A DNA stretch of 64,000 nucleotides from a bacterium. GTDB lineage: Bacteria > Bdellovibrionota_C > UBA2361 > RFPC01. This document shows positions 54,234 through 62,591 of the stretch, in pieces (within the stretch, counting starts at the first letter, position 1; every line of letters starts with the position of its first letter). Position numbers and translations under genes: made by a program. The notes under the pieces are model-generated. The model did no database searches, had not been told where the DNA came from, and worked only from the letters and a program-made list of their open reading frames with translations. The stretch covers positions 62,001 to 126,000 of the forward strand of contig JAUIIO010000001.1 in the NCBI GenBank assembly GCA_030431715.1, in the 5' to 3' direction.

Positions 54234-55679
54234 ATGAAACAATTCATTTTCTCCTTCTTTTCCGTACTGGTTCTATTTCTCTTAACTGCTACGCAGGTAA
54301 GTGCTAAGCCTTTTTTTAATGAAGGGTTGCCACCGTACGCCGACGATCTATCAGACGGCCCCACAAATTTTGCCAAGCTGGCTAAGAAGGTCAGACATGC
54401 GGTTGTCAATGTCTCCTCTGAGAATGGCCACGATGAGGAAGAGGAAGAAGAGGACGATGAATCCTCTCAGAATCCGTTTTTTAAAAGAGACCCGTTTGTT
54501 CCACGCAAATCTCTAGGGTCGGGTTTTATTGTAAGTAAAGATGGATACATTATTACCAATAATCACGTTGTTCAGGACGGTGGGAGTGTGGTTGTTCGTA
54601 TCCCAGATGATAAGAGTGAATATGAAGCTGAGCTGATAGGACGTGATCCGAAAACAGACATAGCCCTTATTAAACTCACCGAGCAGGTTGAAGGGCTTGA
54701 GTATTTAAACCTTGGAGATTCTGATGCGCTCGAAGTCGGTGAGTGGGTTTTGGCAATTGGGAATCAGTTCCAGCTCGGACAAACAGTAACGGCTGGAATT
54801 GTTTCAGCGAAATCTCGGAGAGTGCCATCGCGTTCTAGTGGCCCTTATGATCAGTTTATTCAAACAGACGCTTCTATAAATCCGGGAAGCTCCGGTGGCC
54901 CTCTTCTCAATGCAAAGGGACAGGTCGTAGGGATTAACACCGCTATTTACAGCCCAGGGAGAGAGCGTTTAGGAGGAACCGGGTTTAATATTGGTATTGG
55001 ATTTTCGATACCGATTAACATGGCTAAAGAGATTCTCATACAACTTAAGCGCAGTGGTAGAGTCGTTCGTGGTCTCCTTGGAGTTATTATTCAGAGCGTT
55101 ACCCCTGAAGTACAGGAAGCTATGGAATTGCCTTCCGTGTCAGGAGCCCTTGTTGCAGATGTGCTTGAGGATACACCAGCAAGAGAAGCTGGATTTAAAG
55201 TCGAAGATGTTATTGTAGAGTTTGATGGTCAAGAGGTACGTGAACATAACGACCTGCCACTTATGGTAGCTCGCACACCAGTTGGTACAGTGGTTAATGT
55301 AGTCGTATTACGTAACGGTGTGAGAACAACTCTCAAGCCTAAAATCGGTGAGCTTACTGAAAAGAAACCAGTAGAAGAGAAGAAGTCTGAAGAGCCTGAT
55401 AGGCTTGGGTTGGTTGTCCTTGAAGTTACCGATCAATTTTCTGAAATGCTTGATCAACCGAAGAAGATGGGCGTCATTGTTTCAAAGATCACTCCGGGAT
55501 CCGCAGCTGAAAAAGCCGGGTTTATCCGAGGCGATGTTATTGAGAAGATTGCCCGGCGGGATGTGGTCAACATGGGTACCTATGATGAGATTGTTAAAGC
55601 CTTACCGAAAGATCGTTCTGTACTGGTACTTGTCAGGCGGAAAGAAGGTACGAGGTTTTTGACAATCAAAGTGAAATAA
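54234..55679 (+). CDS. Periplasmic serine protease, HtrA/DegP family
   Basis: Signal peptide (to about residue 24), trypsin-like domain with His111 (NNHVV), Asp142 (KTDIALIKL) and Ser220 (PGSSGGPL), and two PDZ domains (RGLLGVIIQSVTPEV, and LGLVVLEVTDQFSEM with PGSAAEKAGFIRGDVIEK). An acidic run (EEEEEEDDE, near residue 68) lies in the LA-loop region. 481 residues. It degrades or refolds misfolded envelope proteins. The ECF sigma factor downstream suggests an envelope-stress module. Confidence 0.94.
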   Translation: MKQFIFSFFSVLVLFLLTATQVSAKPFFNEGLPPYADDLSDGPTNFAKLAKKVRHAVVNVSSENGHDEEEEEEDDESSQNPFFKRDPFVPRKSLGSGFIVSKDGYIITNNHVVQDGGSVVVRIPDDKSEYEAELIGRDPKTDIALIKLTEQVEGLEYLNLGDSDALEVGEWVLAIGNQFQLGQTVTAGIVSAKSRRVPSRSSGPYDQFIQTDASINPGSSGGPLLNAKGQVVGINTAIYSPGRERLGGTGFNIGIGFSIPINMAKEILIQLKRSGRVVRGLLGVIIQSVTPEVQEAMELPSVSGALVADVLEDTPAREAGFKVEDVIVEFDGQEVREHNDLPLMVARTPVGTVVNVVVLRNGVRTTLKPKIGELTEKKPVEEKKSEEPDRLGLVVLEVTDQFSEMLDQPKKMGVIVSKITPGSAAEKAGFIRGDVIEKIARRDVVNMGTYDEIVKALPKDRSVLVLVRRKEGTRFLTIKVK

Positions 55680-55979
55680 TTGCCGCTTTTTTGACGGATC
55701 GTTGTTTGATTTTCATGCATCTCTATAGAGAAGCTGCTCAGCAGAGATCTGCGTAGTTGTCCTAACATGCCTTAATTACAGCTATTATCGTAAAAAATCC
55801 ATATTTTTGAATCGCTTTGCCAGCCATTTGATCAGAGTTGGCAAGGTTTTCGCACATACCTATCCAAGAGAGTCATTACCAAGTCTCGTCTTAGCCAGTG
55901 CTTGCTTACGGAACGATTTACCGGAGCAGGCGAAAAGCTACGGAATGAGGCTTTATGGGATTTTTATAAGGATGTGGTT
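55680..55979. other. Gap between htrA and the ECF sigma gene
   Basis: About 300 bases. I see no gene and no confident promoter; upstream in-frame extensions of the sigma gene (to 55902) lack a ribosome site. A short palindromic stretch (CTCTATAGAG) lies near 55720-55735. Confidence 0.4.
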
Positions 55980-56606
55980 ATGTCAGTTGAAGGAAAAAGC
56001 GACGAGCAGCTTATTGAGGAATTTAAGAAGGGGAGCCAGCGAAGCTACGAGGAGCTGGTAAGTAGATACAGCGAGAAAGCCTATAGTCTCGCTTCCCGTA
56101 TGGTGCGCAATCAGGAAGATGCCGAAGAGGTGCTTCAAGACGTGTTTGTCACTGTATATCGTAAGATCTCTGGCTTTGAAGGCAAGTCCTCATTTTCAAG
56201 TTGGCTTTACCGCGTAACGGTAAACTCTTGTCTTATGAAGATCCGAAAAAGAAAACAGAACAAAAGCATCGGGCTTGATGACGCTATGCCTGATGAGGAG
56301 CATTCTCTTCTTATGAGTAACAGTGAGGAAACAGACACTGACAAGATTACACTCCGCAAACAGGTTTCTACAGCGCTTGAGCATGCCATTCATAAACTTC
56401 CTGATGATTACAGGCCGGTGTTTATCTTAAGAGACATCGATGGTCTTACCAGTAGAGAGGTAGGCAAAATACTCCAGCTCTCCGTACCTGCCGTAAAAAG
56501 CCGACTACACCGGGCAAGGCTTATGCTTCGCCGTAAGCTTGTACACTTTTATGAAGAGTACAATACCGGCGAGTCAAAGGCTCAAGCTTCAGCAGGCAAT
56601 CTCTAA
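55980..56606 (+). CDS. RNA polymerase ECF sigma factor (RpoE-like)
   Basis: 208 residues. Region 2: FKKGSQRSYEELVSRYSEKAYSLASRM and VLQDVFVTVYRKISGFEGKSSFSSWLYRVTVN. Region 4: LPDDYRPVFILRDIDGLTSREVGKILQLSVPAVKSRLHRARLML (several overlapping motifs). AAGGA 7 bases before ATG 55980 sets the start. The zinc-finger anti-sigma gene usual downstream of such factors is missing; the next bases are repeat sequence. With htrA upstream it probably drives an envelope-stress regulon. Confidence 0.92.
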   Translation: MSVEGKSDEQLIEEFKKGSQRSYEELVSRYSEKAYSLASRMVRNQEDAEEVLQDVFVTVYRKISGFEGKSSFSSWLYRVTVNSCLMKIRKRKQNKSIGLDDAMPDEEHSLLMSNSEETDTDKITLRKQVSTALEHAIHKLPDDYRPVFILRDIDGLTSREVGKILQLSVPAVKSRLHRARLMLRRKLVHFYEEYNTGESKAQASAGNL

Positions 56607-56634
56607 AGAACTCGGTTTGTTCGTTAAGGGGATG

Positions 56635-56669
56635 AACCGCAAAGGACGTAGAAAGCGCAGAAACTTTCT
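56635..56669. repeat. Family B repeat, partial copy
   Basis: AACCGCAAAGGACGTAGAAA followed by GCGCAGAAACTTTC: the core of the family B repeat without its second arm. It abuts the family C element at 56673. Confidence 0.7.
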
Positions 56670-56672
56670 ATC

Positions 56673-56826
56673 GTCATTGCGAGGAGCGCAAAGCCGGAGG
56701 CTGAGTGACGAAGCAATCTCACGGCTGAAGCACTTAATGCCGGGGCGAGGGGATTGCCGCCATCCTTCGCTAAAGCTTCGGACGACAGGCTGTCGTTCGG
56801 CTAACGCCTCAGTTCCTCGCAATGAC
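56673..56826. repeat. Family C palindromic element (154 bp)
   Basis: Bounded by perfect 13-bp inverted ends, GTCATTGCGAGGA (56673-56685) and TCCTCGCAATGAC (56814-56826). The interior has the GCAAAGCCGGAGGCTGAGTG and GACGAAGCAATCTC strings known from a widespread class of bacterial intergenic palindromes. A second interior hairpin (GACAGGCTGTC) is visible. No coding capacity. Confidence 0.85.
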
Positions 56827-56898
56827 AGTGATGGTAGAGTTGCCTCCCGGTGAGGGGCTTGCAGTTGGCATCAATGTCATCCAGTATAGTGAGCCACT

Positions 56899-58185
56899 AT
56901 GTGGCGTTCCTCTGATCCTTATGTAGCATTCTTACTTTTTCTCTTTGTGTACATTACTCACGCATCGAGCTTTGTCATTCAGTCAACTGATTCTATGTGG
57001 ACACTCCCCACGGCCGTTAGTCTGGTGCGTGAAGGAAACTTTGATCTCAATGAGTACCGTAAGCTCATCAAAGAGAGGAAGAAGTACGGCATTCGCATAC
57101 GCCCAAAGAGAAAAATCTATTATAATTTTTTCCCGTATGGAACATCGCTTCTTGTTGTTCCCGCTGTTGCTGTTTACGAAATGTATCCAGAGGGATTTTC
57201 ATATCTTGTTCCCGGAGCCCGTAAGAAGCTTGCAAAGCGTGAGGATGTAGAGAAACCGCACTCAGCTATGGATATCCGCCTCGAGCTGGAGCGTGCCCTT
57301 GCGTCACTGCTTGTGGCACTTTGTGCTGTTCTCTGGTACTCGATTTCAAGGAGGTACCTCTCCTCAGGACTCTCTTTCATGGTGGTTCTCGCTTTCTGCT
57401 TTGGAACACCTGCATGGTCAACCGCAAGTCGGGGGCTCTGGCAGCACGGACCGGTGATGCTACTCTATAGCATCACACTCTGGCTTCTACTTAAGAAAAA
57501 AGATCGCAGTTCGTTTGCTGCTTTTCCTCTAGCCTTTGGCTATATTGTTCGTCCGACTACAAGTGTTGTGTGGTTTTTTACCCTAGTGTATTCCGTACTG
57601 CGTTCGCGGTGGAATATACTCAAGTACGTTGGCCTCTCTGCTATTCCATTTGCCGCTTTTTTTCTTATCAACCGTAGGCTCTACGGAAGGTATCTGCCTC
57701 CTTACTACCGTCCGGGACGCCTTGGATACCATGATGGATTTTTTGAAGCTCTTGCTGCTAATCTCTTTAGTCCGAGCAGGGGACTCCTCTTTCAAAGCCC
57801 GTTCTTACTCTTTGCTCTGACTGCTCTGATTGTTTTTTTACGCCCCTCAAATGATCGCAAAATCGTCGGATATTGCGTGTTATGCACTGGAGCTCATGTG
57901 GTCCTTACTTCTCTCTTTCCAAACTGGTGGCACGGCCATAGTTTTGGTTCTCGTTATATGGCTGATATCTTGCCGTTTTTCTTATTGCTTATCGTCATTG
58001 GTTTCTCTCATTTTCGATCGCTCCTTGTGCAGGCGACCTTTGTTGTGCTTGTTTTCCTATCAATCCCTATTCACTACGCCGGAGTACGTAGCTATCGCCC
58101 CTATCTCTGGAACAAGCATCCCGTAAATATAGATGAGCGACCCTCCCGCGTATGGTCCCTCTCAGATCCACAGTTTCTCAGGTAG
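56899..58185 (+). CDS. Polytopic membrane protein, GT-C glycosyltransferase-like
   Basis: A 428-residue membrane protein with about nine hydrophobic helices. The first loop has QSTDSMWTLPTAVSLVREGNFDLNEY (split here by structure), with the acidic residues and position expected for the GT-C fold, then YYNFFPYGTSLLVVP. It resembles uncharacterised mannosyltransferase-like proteins. The sugar donor would be a polyprenyl phosphate; this is inference. TATAGT is 8 bases before ATG; no Shine-Dalgarno. Confidence 0.7.
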   Translation: MWRSSDPYVAFLLFLFVYITHASSFVIQSTDSMWTLPTAVSLVREGNFDLNEYRKLIKERKKYGIRIRPKRKIYYNFFPYGTSLLVVPAVAVYEMYPEGFSYLVPGARKKLAKREDVEKPHSAMDIRLELERALASLLVALCAVLWYSISRRYLSSGLSFMVVLAFCFGTPAWSTASRGLWQHGPVMLLYSITLWLLLKKKDRSSFAAFPLAFGYIVRPTTSVVWFFTLVYSVLRSRWNILKYVGLSAIPFAAFFLINRRLYGRYLPPYYRPGRLGYHDGFFEALAANLFSPSRGLLFQSPFLLFALTALIVFLRPSNDRKIVGYCVLCTGAHVVLTSLFPNWWHGHSFGSRYMADILPFFLLLIVIGFSHFRSLLVQATFVVLVFLSIPIHYAGVRSYRPYLWNKHPVNIDERPSRVWSLSDPQFLR

Positions 58186-58190
58186 GGCTT

Positions 58191-58265
58191 TAACCGCAAA
58201 GGACGCTAAGAGACGCAAAGCTCTCGTATTAGACTCTTTGCGCGTCTTTGCGTTCTTTGCGGTTA
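58191..58265. repeat. Family B hairpin repeat, full copy
   Basis: Left arm TAACCGCAAAGGACGCTAAG (58191-58210) and right arm ending TTCTTTGCGGTTA (58265) fold as an imperfect 28-bp hairpin with a 20-base loop. It is the clearest copy of the family in the window and lies 6 bases after the previous gene's stop. Confidence 0.85.
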
Positions 58266-58378
58266 GAACTGCCAGTATTTGACGTTCGCACATCAGATCG
58301 AGGCCGCAGGGACCCCGTATTTAAGTGAAGCCGATCGAGGTCTTGCTATAAATATTCGAAATTATTAAATTACCTGAT

Positions 58379-59272
58379 ATGAAAATTCGTTTCCTCATAG
58401 CCTTTCTTATAATTGCTACTCTTATCGGTTGCTTGAGTGCTCCCTCGATTCCTACCCCGGAGCCGTATGGTCAACGCTACATCAAGCGCGGAGCTGAGCT
58501 TGTAAAGGGACTTGCTGCCTGTGGTTATTGTCACGGTGATAGCGCTCAGCCCGATTCGCCGCTCAGTGGGGGAAGAAGCTTTGAGGATAAGTACGGAGAA
58601 GTGCTTGCCGCTAATATTACCCCATCACAGACAGGAGTTGGTGATTGGACGGCTGAAGAGCTCTCTCGTGCTATCCGTTTTTCTATTGGACGGGATGAAG
58701 AGCCGTTATCGATCGAGGCTCACGAAGGATATCGTTGGATGTCCGATCAAGATGTCTATTCCATTATAGCGTACTTACGTACGGTTAAGCCTGTTGATCA
58801 TGAAGTAGAGAGGAGAAGTCTCTCTATTGTGGACCGATACACGGTGGGCTTACTTGAGTCGCATCTTACGGTAGCTGGATATGTTCCGTCACTTGATAGC
58901 CGAAATGTTCGGGAGTATGGAAAATATCTTGTAAATAATCTGGCACGCTGTGCAACATGCCATAACTCTCCGGAGTCCCTTCTTGAAGAAGAGCAGTTTC
59001 TCGATGGTGGAAAAGAGATAAAGTTATCTTCGGGTGAGAACCGTGTCGCGCCTAATATTACTGGTTCTAAAACATTTGGAATCGGTTCTTGGACACAGTC
59101 AGAAATCGTTTCCTATTTAAAGACGGGGCAGGCTCCCGGCAATAAGATCTCTGATCAACGATTCTGTCCTACTCATTTTTACAAGAACGCCTTCGGCCAA
59201 GATCTCTTTGCAATTGCCAAATATTTAAAATCTGTAGAGTCGGCTGATGCTGCAGCTGATGCTGATGAGTAA
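58379..59272 (+). CDS. Dihaem c-type cytochrome lipoprotein
   Basis: Signal with lipobox-like IGC near residue 18 (IATLIGCLSAP), then two cytochrome c domains, each with a haem site: CGYCHG near residue 47 and CATCHN near residue 198. Distal ligands may be in the YRWMSDQDVYSIIAYL stretch (Met) and the matching C-terminal region. 297 residues, tail of short DA repeats (SADAAADADE). It probably carries electrons in the periplasm; no oxidase or dehydrogenase partner lies nearby. tsaD follows after 2 bases. Confidence 0.9.
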   Translation: MKIRFLIAFLIIATLIGCLSAPSIPTPEPYGQRYIKRGAELVKGLAACGYCHGDSAQPDSPLSGGRSFEDKYGEVLAANITPSQTGVGDWTAEELSRAIRFSIGRDEEPLSIEAHEGYRWMSDQDVYSIIAYLRTVKPVDHEVERRSLSIVDRYTVGLLESHLTVAGYVPSLDSRNVREYGKYLVNNLARCATCHNSPESLLEEEQFLDGGKEIKLSSGENRVAPNITGSKTFGIGSWTQSEIVSYLKTGQAPGNKISDQRFCPTHFYKNAFGQDLFAIAKYLKSVESADAAADADE

Positions 59273-59274
59273 TA

Positions 59275-60300
59275 ATGCTAGTCCTTGGTATAGAATCAAG
59301 CTGTGATGAAACGGCTTTAGCGCTTCTTCAGGCAGATGGATCTTCGCATTCACTTCTTGCTGAAGAGATCAGCTCACAGGTTGATCTCCATCGTCTCTAC
59401 GGCGGAGTTGTTCCGGAGCTTGCCGCGAGGCAGCACTTACAAGCTCTTCCACTTCTCTATGATCGCATTCTGAAGCAAGCGAGTGTTACGTTATCTGAGA
59501 TCGATCTCATCGGCGTTACAACAGGCCCCGGCTTAAAAGGCTGTCTTCTTATGGGGATGAACTTTGCACGTGGCCTTTCTTTTGGTGCGGCAAAGCCAAT
59601 TGTTCCGGTAAATCATATTGAGGGACATGTTCTTGCACCTGTTCTCGACAATCCAGATCTGACGTACCCATTTCTCTCTCTTGTTGTTTCAGGAGGGCAT
59701 ACCGAAATTCAAGTGGTTCGTGCTCCCGGAGACTACACGCTCATTGCTCGCACGACCGATGATGCCGCTGGAGAGGCTTTTGATAAATCAGCTCATCTTC
59801 TCGGTTTTGATTATCCCGGAGGAGCAATGTTGGCTGCTCTTGCTGATAGCGCTCCTAGGCAGAGAGATTTTTCTCTTCCTAAAGTTATGAGGGAGGCTCC
59901 CGGGTTTAGTTTTTCTGGCTTAAAAACAGCGATATCGCTTCTTGTAAATGAGCATAAAGAAGAGATGGAACAAGATGAAGCTCTTCGTGCGGATCTCGCA
60001 GCTGCTATACAAGACTCTATTATTGACGCTCTTCTCTATAAGCTTAAAGAAGCTATAAAGCACACAGGAATAAGGACAGTAACGGTCACAGGAGGGGTGT
60101 CTGCCAATAAGTGTTTGAGAGATAAGGTAGCCGGTGTAGCTGAGCACGTTTTTTTTCCAGAGATGGTTCACTGTATGGATAATGCAGCTATGATAGCGTA
60201 TGTGGCTTATGTGCACCGAGAGCGGCAGCTCTCGCAGGGAGCATTTTTAGATGTTCATCCAAGGTGGCCGATTGAAACAGGGAGTGACGCGGGCATATGA
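59275..60300 (+). CDS. tsaD: tRNA N6-adenosine threonylcarbamoyltransferase
   Basis: Forms t6A37 in ANN-decoding tRNAs with TsaB/TsaE. LGIESSCDETALAL at the N-terminus, metal ligands His114 and His118 in VNHIEGH, VSGGHTEIQ, and TGGVSANKCLRD; final Asp in MDNAAMIAYV. 341 residues. The rsmA start overlaps by 4 bases. tsaB and tsaE are not in the window. Confidence 0.97.
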   Translation: MLVLGIESSCDETALALLQADGSSHSLLAEEISSQVDLHRLYGGVVPELAARQHLQALPLLYDRILKQASVTLSEIDLIGVTTGPGLKGCLLMGMNFARGLSFGAAKPIVPVNHIEGHVLAPVLDNPDLTYPFLSLVVSGGHTEIQVVRAPGDYTLIARTTDDAAGEAFDKSAHLLGFDYPGGAMLAALADSAPRQRDFSLPKVMREAPGFSFSGLKTAISLLVNEHKEEMEQDEALRADLAAAIQDSIIDALLYKLKEAIKHTGIRTVTVTGGVSANKCLRDKVAGVAEHVFFPEMVHCMDNAAMIAYVAYVHRERQLSQGAFLDVHPRWPIETGSDAGI

Positions 60301-61133
60301 CAGGTGATGAACGTAAAAAGATAAAAGAGAGTCTGCGTACTCTTGGACATCGTCCCACAAAGGAACGTGGACAGAATTTTCTTATAGATCCTTCTTGTAT
60401 TGATTCAATAGTTCAGTTTGGTAAACCAGCGCCTGGTGAACGTATTGTTGAGATAGGGCCAGGTCTAGGAGCTCTTACAGGTGAGCTTCAAGCGCGGGGT
60501 CCACTTACGGTAATAGAGATAGAAGAAAAGTTTTGCCGAGATCTCAAGCAACGTTTTCCAAGCTTAGAAATTATCCAGAGTGATGTTCGTGAAGTAGACT
60601 TTAGCGAACTGGGAACGAATCTTGTGGTATTTGGGAATCTCCCATACTCCTTCTCTACTGACATTATCTTTCACCTCGTTGATCATCACCAAGCTATCTC
60701 TCGCGCGATACTTCTTTTACAAAAAGAGTTTGCCGATCGTCTTGCTGCGTCCCCGGGGGGAAGGACTTACGGAACACTTACTATTTCGGCACAACTCTTT
60801 GCAGACATTCGCTCTGGTCCGGTATTTCCCGGAACAAGCTTTGAGCCTCATGCAAAGGTGGATTCTCGGGTCGTACAGCTCAAGTTTTTACCTGAACCGA
60901 GGTACCAAGTAGACAATATGTTCTGGTTTAAGCGTGTAGTGAAGGCAGCGTTTTTTAAGAGGCGGCGTAAGCTGCTTAATAGCTTGCAAGCCTCAGAAGG
61001 CTTTTCAGACATGGATATCGCTCAGGCGCTCTCACAGGCTGGATTATCGCCTGATTGTCGGGCTGAGACGGTAGATATTGAAGCATATGCCAATTTAAGT
61101 AATATTATAGCAGCGCATTACGCCCCAGAATGA
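60297..61133 (+). CDS. rsmA: 16S rRNA (adenine1518/1519-N6)-dimethyltransferase
   Basis: KsgA family. RGQNFLIDPSCID, SAM motif VEIGPGLGALTGEL, and the adenine site FGNLPYSFST. 278 residues, with C-terminal helical domain (FFKRRRKLLNSLQ). Overlaps tsaD upstream and the following methyltransferase gene downstream, all ATGA type. Confidence 0.96.
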   Translation: MTGDERKKIKESLRTLGHRPTKERGQNFLIDPSCIDSIVQFGKPAPGERIVEIGPGLGALTGELQARGPLTVIEIEEKFCRDLKQRFPSLEIIQSDVREVDFSELGTNLVVFGNLPYSFSTDIIFHLVDHHQAISRAILLLQKEFADRLAASPGGRTYGTLTISAQLFADIRSGPVFPGTSFEPHAKVDSRVVQLKFLPEPRYQVDNMFWFKRVVKAAFFKRRRKLLNSLQASEGFSDMDIAQALSQAGLSPDCRAETVDIEAYANLSNIIAAHYAPE

Positions 61134-62587
61134 AGAGAAGAGGTACCCCGGTGAGCCAAGAATCCACCAAAAAAGTTGATCAAGATACGCCAATTGATGT
61201 TGCCGCTCTTATGGCAGAGATACGTGAGCAGGTAAGAGAAGATATTGAGAAAAATGGTTCGCAGGTCGTTCATTACCAACCACACAGTGCTGACAGTGAT
61301 GGTGGCGGAGAGTACCGGGCAGGTCATATCTTACATTCCGAAGAGCTTCGCTATCTTAATAGAAGCTATGGCTATAGCCATTTTGACCCGTCATCAATTC
61401 AGTCTCACCGTTTTGGTGTCATTGGAAAACTTGTCGTTAAGCTTAAGAGAAAGTTTTTTAATTGGCTTTGGCAAAATCTCATGCTTGATTATGCACAGAA
61501 AGAGCGTGATTTTCAGTCAAACCTCGTCAGGCTCTTAAATGAAACAGCTCGTTATGTAGACGTTCGTGACAGTTCGATTTTCTGGGAGCTTGTTAGAAAG
61601 GTCGATATTGAAGTTGATAACTTCGCAACGCACGTCGCAAAGCTCCAAGATGAGCAGATGGGCACGATTCGAACGTATGAAAAGGGGATGTCTGGTCAAA
61701 TAGCAGGCGTAAAGACCACCCAAGGCGAGCTTCGAGCACATCTTGCAGCTCACGATGCTCAACTTCAGACGGCCGACTCTGTTCTTCGTGGGCTAGAGAG
61801 CATCGTTGCTCGTCTTAAAAACTCTGAACACTCTTCAGCAGTAAAAGCCGGAGATGAAAATACTTCCGGACGCACATCATCGTCACCTTCAACACCGGAT
61901 TACTCCTATCTCCTGCTTGAAAATAGATTTCGAGGGAGTGAAGAGCAGATTGCTGAGCGGCTTTCGATTTATAAAGATTATTTTCAGGGGTGTGAGAAGT
62001 CTGTTCTTGAGATTGGACCGGGCAGGGGAGAACTCCTTACGATCTTTAAAGAAGCAGGGATACCTTCATATGGTGTGGATATTGATGAAGCTATGGTAGA
62101 AGCCGCTACGGAGAAGGGGTTGGATTCACGTATCGGAAATGCTCTTGAACACCTCCCCGGAGTTGTTGATGGTAGTTTGGGCGGTGTTATTGCCGTTCAA
62201 GTGGTTGAGCACCTAACGGCAGGTCAGCTTCGTCAACTCTTTGAGCTTTGTTCGCGTAAAGTAACGCCTGGTGGAAGAATTATCTTTGAGACCATTAATC
62301 CAAAGTCGCTCGTTGCACTCTCTTCAAACTATTTCAGAGACCCTACCCATGTGTGGCCACAACATCCAGATACGCTTGAATATGCAATGAGTCTGGCTGG
62401 TATTAAAAATATCGAGGTGAGATATCTCTCCCCAATTTCAGAGGAAGCGATGTTACGGCCGCTCCCAGTTGAGGAACACCTCACTCCGCAGTGGGCGTTC
62501 ACGATCAAACGCTTTAATGACAATATTGATCAGCTCAACAACCTTCTCTACGGATATCAAGATTTCTGCATTATCGGAGAGGCGTGA
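61130..62587 (+). CDS. Methyltransferase with N-terminal coiled-coil, polysaccharide-type
   Basis: 485 residues. Residues of about 1-250 are polar and probably coiled (VRKVDIEVDNFATHVAKLQ); a membrane-associating basic/hydrophobic stretch (KLVVKLKRKFFNWLWQNL) is near 100. The SAM-dependent domain begins near 290: VLEIGPGRGELLTIF, YGVDIDEAMVEAA, IAVQVVEHLTAGQL, IFETINPKSL. This layout occurs in O-antigen and capsule clusters (WbdD-like methyltransferase part without the kinase). Two glycosyltransferase genes follow, supporting that context. Confidence 0.82.
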   Translation: MKRRGTPVSQESTKKVDQDTPIDVAALMAEIREQVREDIEKNGSQVVHYQPHSADSDGGGEYRAGHILHSEELRYLNRSYGYSHFDPSSIQSHRFGVIGKLVVKLKRKFFNWLWQNLMLDYAQKERDFQSNLVRLLNETARYVDVRDSSIFWELVRKVDIEVDNFATHVAKLQDEQMGTIRTYEKGMSGQIAGVKTTQGELRAHLAAHDAQLQTADSVLRGLESIVARLKNSEHSSAVKAGDENTSGRTSSSPSTPDYSYLLLENRFRGSEEQIAERLSIYKDYFQGCEKSVLEIGPGRGELLTIFKEAGIPSYGVDIDEAMVEAATEKGLDSRIGNALEHLPGVVDGSLGGVIAVQVVEHLTAGQLRQLFELCSRKVTPGGRIIFETINPKSLVALSSNYFRDPTHVWPQHPDTLEYAMSLAGIKNIEVRYLSPISEEAMLRPLPVEEHLTPQWAFTIKRFNDNIDQLNNLLYGYQDFCIIGEA

Positions 62588-62591
62588 GCGT

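Noticed and set aside
55807..56061. Plus-strand frame overlapping the start of the ECF sigma gene
   Set aside because: No ribosome site, no recognisable protein, and the sigma gene in another frame is clearly real.
56539..56853. Overlapping frames on both strands over the family B and C repeats
   Set aside because: Both are translations of palindromic repeat DNA and contain no domain.
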